A DNA stretch of 64,000 nucleotides from assembly GCF_015680405.1 (NCBI RefSeq), contig NZ_JADLJS010000012.1, positions 58,116 to 122,115 on the forward strand. Direction: 5' to 3'. Position numbers and translations under genes: made by a program. The stretch is from Pseudomonas pudica (GTDB lineage Bacteria; Pseudomonadota; Gammaproteobacteria; Pseudomonadales; Pseudomonadaceae). This document shows, piece after piece, positions 44,707-51,765 of this stretch (position 1 is the stretch's first letter; the number at the start of each line of letters is the position of its first letter). The notes beneath the pieces are model-generated. The model made no database searches, was not told where the DNA came from, and saw only the letters and a program-made list of their open reading frames with translations.

Positions 44707-46109
44707 TGCAACGCACTGCCACTCGGCCAGTTGCGCAGCAGCCGCGCCCGATCACGGGCGTAGGCGGGGGCGAAGCTGAGCTGAGTGGCGTGTTGGCACA
44801 TGGCGTCCAGGTCGATCAACGACCACTGGCCGTTGTGCCAGAACAGGTTGTGGCCCTTGAAGTCGCCGTGGCTGATACGCTCGCGAATCAGTTGCTGCAT
44901 CACATGCACCAAGGCATCCACCTGCTCCTCGGGCGCATCGCCGTTATCCACGTAGGGCGCGAAGCATTCGGCCAGGTCCGGGCCATCGACATACTCGGTG
45001 ACCAGGTAGGCACGGCTTCGCAGCCCCATCACTCGCTGCTCCAGCACCGCGAGTGGACGCGGCGTGGCAATGTCGAGGAATTCAAGGCGGTGGCCTTCGA
45101 TCCAGGAATGCCAGGCCCGGCTCGGGCGCCAGAAGCGCTTGAACCAGTGCGCGGTGTTCTTGATGTTGTAGCGTTTGAGCACCAGCGTGCGGCCGCCAAC
45201 CTCGATGCGCGCCACACTGGCCGCACCACCGGTCTTGTACAGGTGGCCTTGGTCGATCAACGCGTCAGCCTGCTCCAGCACCGGCAGCATGGCTTCGACC
45301 TCGTCGCGGCGGACCGCCCGCAGACCCGAAAGGCTGCGCTCGACACTGAACAGGCTGCATTCACGGCCAGCCTTTTCCAGGTAATCCTTCTGGCGCCAGC
45401 TGCGCACCTTGTCCACCTGCTTCTGCAAGGCTTCCATCGGCAGTGCATGCTCGGCGTTGGCCAGCAGGTAGTGCACCAGCAGTTCTTCGATGAACGGCTC
45501 CAGACGCTTGGGTAGCTGGGCGAAGAACACCCCAAGGTTTTCCAGCACACGTGGGCGCGACAGCTGCTGGCCAGGCGTTTCGGCCTTGATGCCGGCGCCA
45601 TCGATCAGGTACAGCTTGCCGCCGTGGCGCAGCAGGTTGTCCAGGTGCAGGTCTTCCTGCCACAGGCCCCGGGCGTGCATGTGCGCCACTGCGGTGAGCG
45701 CCTCGCCCAGCACCAGGTGCTGCTCGTCGGCCAGCACCGGCAAGCTTTCCACTGCCGCCCAGGCATCGGCCAGGCTTTCGGCGCTGTCGAGGAATTCGAA
45801 CAGCAGCCAACCACCCTCGCCTTCCTTGAGGCCGTCGGCCAGCAGCTTCGGCGTGGTCAGGCCCTGCTCGGCCAGCAGCTTCACGCCTTGCAGTTCGCGC
45901 TGGAAATGCCGCGCAGCGTTACCACCGACCAGCAGCTTGGCCAGCACCGGGGTACCGCGCCACACGCCGGCGCCCACATAGCGCTGGCCCGGCAGCACGC
46001 GCAGCAGGCTGAGTAATTGCAGGTCAGCCGTGCCGGCGGCATCGGCCAGGGTGATGCTCAGGGGCAATGAGGGGTTGCGCCCGGCCTCTTTCAATTCAGA
46101 CAAACGCAT
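44667..46109 (-). CDS. LPS-kinase-like protein (InaA/PA5006 type)
   Basis: This 480-residue protein seems to contain two kinase-like halves. The first has the loop WQEDLHLDNLLRHGGKLYLIDGAG (HxDxxxxN with a following Asp). The second has ISHGDFKGHNLFWHNGQWSLIDLD. It is the last gene of the core-LPS operon, at the place of PA5006 in P. aeruginosa. Its start overlaps the wapQ stop by one base. It probably takes part in core phosphorylation or its control; exact role unknown. Confidence 0.85.
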   Translation of the reverse strand: MRLSELKEAGRNPSLPLSITLADAAGTADLQLLSLLRVLPGQRYVGAGVWRGTPVLAKLLVGGNAARHFQRELQGVKLLAEQGLTTPKLLADGLKEGEGGWLLFEFLDSAESLADAWAAVESLPVLADEQHLVLGEALTAVAHMHARGLWQEDLHLDNLLRHGGKLYLIDGAGIKAETPGQQLSRPRVLENLGVFFAQLPKRLEPFIEELLVHYLLANAEHALPMEALQKQVDKVRSWRQKDYLEKAGRECSLFSVERSLSGLRAVRRDEVEAMLPVLEQADALIDQGHLYKTGGAASVARIEVGGRTLVLKRYNIKNTAHWFKRFWRPSRAWHSWIEGHRLEFLDIATPRPLAVLEQRVMGLRSRAYLVTEYVDGPDLAECFAPYVDNGDAPEEQVDALVHVMQQLIRERISHGDFKGHNLFWHNGQWSLIDLDAMCQHATQLSFAPAYARDRARLLRNWPSGSALHQRLDRLLPKLAE

Positions 46110-46861
46110 CAGCGGGCCTCTTTTTCACGACGGCGTTGCGTCAGGCGTTGCAGCCATGTATCGACCAGCGTGCCATCGGCAGGCTGCACCAGGTAGCTGG
46201 CCAGCAAGGTACGTACATCACGCTCGCTCCAGACCGGGGCACGACGCAGCAGCGGCTCCAGGTCCTTGAGACGGTCACGCATGCCGAACAGCAGGGGGCG
46301 GGTCTTCTCCAGGTCGATCAGTTGCGCGTCCCAGCCTTCGCGGCGCTGGCGCAGGAAGATGTGCTTGGGGTAGAAACAACCATGCACCTGGCCGGCGCTG
46401 TGCAGGGTGCGCGCCAGCTGGCCACAGGCCTGCAGGACGCCATTGCGTTCAGCATCGCTCAGTTGTGGCCAGCGTGCCAGCAGGCTGTCGAGGTCGGCCC
46501 ATTCGTCCAGGGCGCGAGTCATCAGGATCGCCCGATGCGTGCCGCCTTTCTTTCGCTCGCCATAGAACACCGCCTGCAAGGCCGGAATCTGCAGCTTCTG
46601 GTAACGGCTGATGTTGCGGAACTCGCGGGCGAAGGTTGGCTCGCCAAATGGCCGGTGCAGGGTACGGGTCAGGTAATCGCTCTGGCGCTTGAGATAGTAG
46701 CCCTTGCCTTCGAGCTCCAGGCGGAACACGCTGCTCCAGCCACCGCGGCCGGTGTTCGGTTCGTCCACGGCATCCAGCTGCAGTGCCCACAGCGCCTCGA
46801 AGTCGTCCAGGCCATGGCGTTTGAGCAGCGCGAGGTCCGCGCTGGCCAGGTAATCGGTCAT
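46109..46861 (-). CDS. wapQ: Core-LPS kinase-like protein WapQ
   Basis: This 250-residue protein has the LPS kinase fold (Kdo/WaaP family): Lys in GKGYYLKRQSDYL, a GQVHGCFYPKHIFLR loop and Asp in LIDLEKTRPL. The usual HxD is replaced by HGCFYPKH, so catalytic activity may differ. Identification rests on family resemblance and on the waaF-C-G-P-wapP-wapQ order known from P. aeruginosa. Confidence 0.82.
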   Translation of the reverse strand: MTDYLASADLALLKRHGLDDFEALWALQLDAVDEPNTGRGGWSSVFRLELEGKGYYLKRQSDYLTRTLHRPFGEPTFAREFRNISRYQKLQIPALQAVFYGERKKGGTHRAILMTRALDEWADLDSLLARWPQLSDAERNGVLQACGQLARTLHSAGQVHGCFYPKHIFLRQRREGWDAQLIDLEKTRPLLFGMRDRLKDLEPLLRRAPVWSERDVRTLLASYLVQPADGTLVDTWLQRLTQRRREKEAR

Positions 46862-47592
46862 TCCCTTCCCTCGAAAAAGCTCACCACCTGGCGAATGCGC
46901 TTCTTGTCACGCACATTCAGCCGGTCGCGGCCACGGTATTGCAGGTAGAAACGCAGGCGCTGGGTTGCCGACAGGTGGTATTTGGCCACTTTGTCCAGGC
47001 ACGCCAGGTCCTTGATCATCCGGTGCCGCCACATGAAGCCGCGCCAGAAATCGCCGGTGGGGCAGTCGATGAAGAATAGCGTGCCCTGGTCGTCGACCAG
47101 CAGGTTGCGCCATTTCAGGTCGTTGTGGGCGAAGTGGTGCTGGTGCATGACCCGGGTGTGGCGCGCCAGCTGGCTGCTGACATGCCCGACCCAGGCGCGA
47201 TCGGCCAGGCGGGCATCGTTGCGCTCGGCCAGCGCCGACAGGTCTTCTGTGCGCGGCAGTTCGCGGGTGATCATGGCCCCCCGGGCAAAGGCCAGACCAT
47301 GGCGCTCCAGGCCCCAGGCCACTACTTCGGCAGTGGGGATGCCCCACTTGTCGAACTGCTTGAGGTTCTGCCATTCGGCTTTGATCCGCGGCCGGCCCAG
47401 GTAACGGCGCATGTGCTTGCCAGCACCGGTGTAACGCTTGATGTAGTAATTGACCCCGTCACGAGTGATACGTACCACCTCGCTGAGCGGGTCGCGGGTC
47501 AGGCGCTCGCCTTGCAGGGCAAATACCGCATCGAGGCTGCCGAAGTCCGCCGCCAGGTGTTCGTAGCCCGGCGCCAGTGTCCACCCCGCCAT
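46858..47592 (-). CDS. wapP: Core-LPS kinase WapP
   Basis: The 244-residue protein has the kinase-like motifs VNYYIKRYTGAGKH (Lys), FAHNDLKWRNLLVDD (catalytic loop) and LFFIDCPTGDFWRG (metal site). It overlaps wapQ by four bases and waaP by one. Expected to phosphorylate heptose in the inner core. Confidence 0.85.
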   Translation of the reverse strand: MAGWTLAPGYEHLAADFGSLDAVFALQGERLTRDPLSEVVRITRDGVNYYIKRYTGAGKHMRRYLGRPRIKAEWQNLKQFDKWGIPTAEVVAWGLERHGLAFARGAMITRELPRTEDLSALAERNDARLADRAWVGHVSSQLARHTRVMHQHHFAHNDLKWRNLLVDDQGTLFFIDCPTGDFWRGFMWRHRMIKDLACLDKVAKYHLSATQRLRFYLQYRGRDRLNVRDKKRIRQVVSFFEGRE

Positions 47593-48398
47593 CAGAGTGC
47601 ATCCCCATAACGTTGCTTACGGTCGTAGAGTTTCTGCGCCTTGCGCTCCAGCCACGCGAGCAGCGCGGCTTCATCCTTCAGGATCTGCCGCAGCGGGCGT
47701 TGGAAGTAACCACGCAGAAAGCGCAGCTTGTCGCGCTGGGTCAGGCCGATGTCCAGCGCCGAGAAGTACAGCGCGGCCAGGTCCTTGTCGCGCCAGCGAC
47801 GGCTGATTTTCGCCCGGGTCTGCGCTCGGTGCAGGTCGATCACCGACAGTTTGAAGTCGTCCGCCGTCACCGGGCGGTCGGTGTGCAGCAGGAAGTGGCA
47901 GATGTAACAGTCGCGGTGGTTGACCCCCGCGCGGTGCATGCCGCCGGTCATCTTCGCCACTTCGGCGATCAGCGCGCGTTTCAAGCGCGGCTCGGGCGGC
48001 TGCCTGACCCAGTCGATGCTGAAGTCTTCCAGGCTGATGGTCGGCGCCAGTTCTTCGGTGATGATGAACGAGTGCTGCGCGGCCGGGTTGCTGCCACGCT
48101 CGCCATAGGCGACGGCAGTCATGGTCGGCACGCCAACCTGGTGCAGTCGCTGGATGGCCTGCCATTCCTGGCCGGCACCGAGCACCGGTAGCTTGGCGGT
48201 AAGCAGGTTCTTGAAGATCTCGCCCCAGCCAATGCCGCGGTGGATCTTCACGAAGAAGCCCTCGCCAGCGACCTCGGTTCGCAGCGTGCGGCGCCCTTCC
48301 AGTTCGCGATAGACCTCGCCTTGCAGCGCCTCCACGGCATCGAAGGCATCACGCCCGGCCCAAAGACGCTTGAACGGTTCGGCCAGTATCAGCTTCAT
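47592..48398 (-). CDS. waaP: LPS core heptose(I) kinase
   Basis: WaaP phosphorylates heptose I of the LPS inner core, which in pseudomonads is essential for outer-membrane integrity. The 268 residues match the family size. Motifs: GFFVKIHRGIGWGEIFKNLL (Lys), GVNHRDCYICHFLL (catalytic Asp) and LSVIDLHRAQTR (metal-binding Asp). Overlaps waaG by four bases (ATGA). Confidence 0.95.
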   Translation of the reverse strand: MKLILAEPFKRLWAGRDAFDAVEALQGEVYRELEGRRTLRTEVAGEGFFVKIHRGIGWGEIFKNLLTAKLPVLGAGQEWQAIQRLHQVGVPTMTAVAYGERGSNPAAQHSFIITEELAPTISLEDFSIDWVRQPPEPRLKRALIAEVAKMTGGMHRAGVNHRDCYICHFLLHTDRPVTADDFKLSVIDLHRAQTRAKISRRWRDKDLAALYFSALDIGLTQRDKLRFLRGYFQRPLRQILKDEAALLAWLERKAQKLYDRKQRYGDAL

Positions 48399-49519
48399 GC
48401 GGACTCCTGCCCCAGGATCACATCGGCGGCATGCTGCGGCATGCTGTACAAATCGGCGGTTTCAGCAAACGCCAGGCCGTTGCGCGACCAGCTGGCGCGG
48501 GCCTGTTGGTCTTCCAGCATGCGCTGCAGGTAGCCATTGAGCTGTTCCTGCTCGAATGGCTCATCCAGCACCAGGCCGCTGTCGGCCTCGGCAATGTAGT
48601 GGGCGTAGCCGCACACCTTGGAGACCAGCACCGGCAGGCCGGCCACCAGCGCTTCGAGCAGCACCGTGCCAGTGTTCTCGTTGTACGCCGGGTGGATCAG
48701 CAGGTCGGCGCCCAGCAGGAAACGCGGGATGTCGCTGCGGCCCTTGAGGAACTGCACCTGCTCGCCCAGGCCCAGGGTAGCGCTTTGCAGCTGGAACACC
48801 TTGGGGTCATCCTGGCCGATCACCATCAGCCTGGTGCGCTTGCGCAGGGCCGACGGCAGTGCAGCCAGGGCCTTGAGGCTGCGGTCAACGCCCTTGGTCT
48901 TGAAGCCCGAGCCAATCTGCACCAGCAGCAGGTCGTCATCGCCCAGGTTGAATTCCTTGCGGAACTCTGCGCGGATCTCGTCGGCGTTGGCCGGCGCGCG
49001 GCGGTCCTGGGAAATGCCCGGCGGCAGCAGGTGGAACCGCTCCACCGGGGTACCGTAGTGCTTGATGAACAGCGGCTGCTGCACTTCGGAAATCATCAGC
49101 ACTTCGGTATGGGCGTCCTTGGCGAACACCGCTCGTTCGTACTCGGCAAAGTGCCGGTAGCGGCCCCAGCGGCGGTACAGGCCGCCGCGCAGGGTTTGTG
49201 CCTTGTCCTCGAAGCAGCCGTCGGCGGCGTAGTACACGTCCAGCCCTGGCATCTTGTTGAAGCCGATCAGGCGGTCGACCGGGCGCCTGGCCAGGTCGGC
49301 GGCCATCCAGGCGCTGAGCTTTTCATTGCGGCGATGGTTGAAAATCGCCTTCACCGGCGCCACCAGCACTTCGAAGCCCGGCGGAATGTCACCCTCCCAG
49401 ATCAGCGTGTACACACGGATCTGATGGCCCCGCTTCTGGCATTCCAGGGCAATGCGCATGAAGTCACGCTGCAGCCCACCGAAGGGGAAATATTTGTAAA
49501 GCACGAAAGCCAGTTGCAT
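48395..49519 (-). CDS. waaG: LPS core UDP-glucose:heptose glucosyltransferase-type enzyme (GT4)
   Basis: This 374-residue GT-B enzyme starts with LAFVLYKYFPFGGLQRDFMR, the WaaG signature, and has the C-terminal nucleotide-sugar site PAYNENTGTVLLEALVAGLPVL. It adds the first outer-core sugar to heptose II; in pseudomonads the sugar is galactosamine, so the enzyme name may differ from the E. coli one. I chose the ATG whose first base overlaps the waaC stop rather than a TTG one codon earlier. Confidence 0.94.
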   Translation of the reverse strand: MQLAFVLYKYFPFGGLQRDFMRIALECQKRGHQIRVYTLIWEGDIPPGFEVLVAPVKAIFNHRRNEKLSAWMAADLARRPVDRLIGFNKMPGLDVYYAADGCFEDKAQTLRGGLYRRWGRYRHFAEYERAVFAKDAHTEVLMISEVQQPLFIKHYGTPVERFHLLPPGISQDRRAPANADEIRAEFRKEFNLGDDDLLLVQIGSGFKTKGVDRSLKALAALPSALRKRTRLMVIGQDDPKVFQLQSATLGLGEQVQFLKGRSDIPRFLLGADLLIHPAYNENTGTVLLEALVAGLPVLVSKVCGYAHYIAEADSGLVLDEPFEQEQLNGYLQRMLEDQQARASWSRNGLAFAETADLYSMPQHAADVILGQESA

Positions 49520-50577
49520 CAACGGACATCCTCAGCCAGCAGCAACGCGCTCAAGCGGCTCGCTACATGCTCGGGATTCAGGCGAGTGAAGCACAGCGGC
49601 CACTCGCGTTTCAGATCGAACCGGCGCAGGTCGTCGGCGCTCGGTTTATAGGTGCACTTCTTCTGCAGGCAGGGCGCGCAGGGCCAGTCACTGGCCTGGT
49701 GAATCTGGGTCCGTCCGTAGGCGCCGGTCAGGCCCGGGTTGGTCGGGCCGAACAGCGAAATGGTGGGCACATCGAGTGCCGCCGCCAGGTGACCGAGGCC
49801 CGTATCGACCGCCACACAGGCTTTTGCCGCCGCCAACACGCGTGCGACGCCGGCAAGGTTCAATTTGGGGAGTACCTGGCAGTTGTTCAAGCCCTGGGCG
49901 ATGCGCTCGGCCCGCGCCTTCTCGGCCGGGTTGCCCCACGGCAGGCGCACCTCCAGCTTGCGCCGGCCCATGCGCTCGGCCAGTTCGCGCCAGTAGGCTT
50001 CGGGCCAGTGCTTGGTCGCCCAGGTGGTGCCATGCAGGAACACCACATAGGGGGCGGCCGGCGGCAGTTGCAGGCGCTCGAGGTCGAGGCCGTAGTTGCC
50101 GATGCCTTCCGGCAGGTCGTAGGCCAGGGCCATTGCGAACAGCTGGCGCACCCGCTCCACCGCGTGCTGGCCGGTGGCAACCGACAGGCGCCGGTCATAG
50201 AAGCGGCTGGCCCAGCCTTCGCGGGCCGAGTAGCGGTCCAGGCCGGCCACCGGAGCCTTCACGTAGCGGGTCAGCCAGGCCGACTTGACCAGGCCCTGGG
50301 CGTCGATCACCAGGTCGTACTTGCGCTCGCGTACACGTTGCTTGAACGCCTTCCACTCGCCGCTCTTGATGGTTTGCCAGAGGTTCTTGCGCCAGCGGCG
50401 AATGGCCACCGGGATCACCTGGTCGACCGCCGGGTGCCAGCTGGGGATTTCGGCGAAGCCTTCTTCCACCACCCAGTCGAAGCGGATGCCCGGGATGGCG
50501 TGGGCGGCATCGGTAAGCGCCGGCAAGGTGTGGATCACATCACCCAGCGACGAAGTCTTGATGATCAGTACCCGCAC
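49519..50577 (-). CDS. waaC: LPS heptosyltransferase I
   Basis: WaaC adds the first heptose to Kdo2-lipid A. The 352-residue GT9 protein has the N-terminus RVLIIKTSSLGDVIHTLPAL, KAPVAGLDRYSAREG and the ADP-heptose site VDTGLGHLAAALDVPTISLFGPTNPGLTG (read as two parts). The start is a GTG directly after the waaF stop. Confidence 0.95.
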   Translation of the reverse strand: MRVLIIKTSSLGDVIHTLPALTDAAHAIPGIRFDWVVEEGFAEIPSWHPAVDQVIPVAIRRWRKNLWQTIKSGEWKAFKQRVRERKYDLVIDAQGLVKSAWLTRYVKAPVAGLDRYSAREGWASRFYDRRLSVATGQHAVERVRQLFAMALAYDLPEGIGNYGLDLERLQLPPAAPYVVFLHGTTWATKHWPEAYWRELAERMGRRKLEVRLPWGNPAEKARAERIAQGLNNCQVLPKLNLAGVARVLAAAKACVAVDTGLGHLAAALDVPTISLFGPTNPGLTGAYGRTQIHQASDWPCAPCLQKKCTYKPSADDLRRFDLKREWPLCFTRLNPEHVASRLSALLLAEDVR

Positions 50578-51627
50578 TTAGTCGACCTCGGCCACGGTAT
50601 CGATCAGGTCCGGCCCGGTCAGGCTGTGCAGGGCAGCAATGACTTTGCCCGGTTCGAGCAGGCGCAGGCAGTTGTAGTGGCCGAAGCGGCAGGTGCGGTC
50701 GAAGCACGGGCTGCACTCGATGCCGGTGCGCACCACTTCCACGTGCTCGGCCAGCGGCGGGGTGAAGCCTGGCGAGGTCGAGCCGTACACCGCCACCAGC
50801 GGGCGGTTCAGCGCGGCGGCCACATGCATCAGGCCCGAGTCGTTGGACACCACGGCATGGGCGCAGGACATCAGGTCGATGGCCTCGGCAAGCGAGGTTT
50901 CGCCGGCCAGGTTGGACGATTCTTCACGCAGGCCCGGGATCAGCCGGTCGCGGATCTGCTCACCGACCGGGTGATCGTTCTTCGAGCCGAACAGCCACAC
51001 CTGCCAGCCCTGGCGGATCATCGCATCGGCCACGGTGGCGTAGTGCTCGGCCGGCCAGCGCTTGGCCTCGCCGAACTCGGCACCAGGGCACAGCGCCAAC
51101 ACCGGGCGGTCCAGCTCCAGGCCGAACTTGGCCAGCGCCGTATCGCGGCTTTGCGCTTCGATCTGCAGGCTGGGGCGCGGGTACGGCTGCGGCAGCTCGG
51201 CGCCGGGCGCGTAGGCCAGGGCCATGAAGCGCTCGATCATCAGCGGGTAGCGGGCCTTGTCCAGCTTGCGCACGTCGTTGAGCAGGCCGAAGCGCATTTC
51301 GCCACGCCAGCCGGTGCGCTTGGGGATACCGGCAAAGAATGGCACCAGCGCCGACTTGAGCGAGTTGGGTAGCAGGATGGCCTGGTCGTACTGGCCGGCC
51401 AGGGACTTGCCGATGCGTCGCCGCGTGGCCAGTTCCAGTGCACCGTGGCCGAGCGGGAAGCTCAGGGCCTGACGGACCTCGGGCATGCGCTCGAGGATCG
51501 GCCGGCTCCACTCGGGGGCCAGCACATCGATCACGCAGTCGGGGTGCTGCTGTTTCAGGCTCTGGAACAGGGTCTGCGCCATCACCATGTCGCCGACCCA
51601 GCTGGGGCCAATGATCAGTATTCTCAT
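50578..51627 (-). CDS. waaF: LPS heptosyltransferase II
   Basis: WaaF adds the second heptose of the inner core. The 349-residue GT9 enzyme begins MRILIIGPSWVGDMVMAQTL and carries CPGAEFGEAKRWPAEHYA and VSNDSGLMHVAAALNRPLVA. First gene of a seven-gene minus-strand operon with almost no gaps (waaF-C-G-P, wapP, wapQ, PA5006-like). The chosen ATG gives the family N-terminus; upstream in-frame sequence is not conserved-looking. Confidence 0.95.
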   Translation of the reverse strand: MRILIIGPSWVGDMVMAQTLFQSLKQQHPDCVIDVLAPEWSRPILERMPEVRQALSFPLGHGALELATRRRIGKSLAGQYDQAILLPNSLKSALVPFFAGIPKRTGWRGEMRFGLLNDVRKLDKARYPLMIERFMALAYAPGAELPQPYPRPSLQIEAQSRDTALAKFGLELDRPVLALCPGAEFGEAKRWPAEHYATVADAMIRQGWQVWLFGSKNDHPVGEQIRDRLIPGLREESSNLAGETSLAEAIDLMSCAHAVVSNDSGLMHVAAALNRPLVAVYGSTSPGFTPPLAEHVEVVRTGIECSPCFDRTCRFGHYNCLRLLEPGKVIAALHSLTGPDLIDTVAEVD

Positions 51628-51748
51628 GCTTAGTCCAGAAACGCTCGGGGAGGCTACAGGCTGCGGTACAGCCTGGCCTCCCCTCTTTATATTCAGGCTA
51701 TGTGGCGGACAGTGTACCACTCAGGCATATCCGTCGCTGATTGCAGCC

Positions 51749-51765
51749 CCTGTGGGAGCGGCCTT
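51749..51765. repeat. REP remnant at the glnE 3' end
   Basis: CCTGTGGGAGCGGCCTT is a single truncated REP whose last base touches the glnE stop codon. No inverted partner. The rest of 51628-51764 shows nothing else. Confidence 0.55.
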
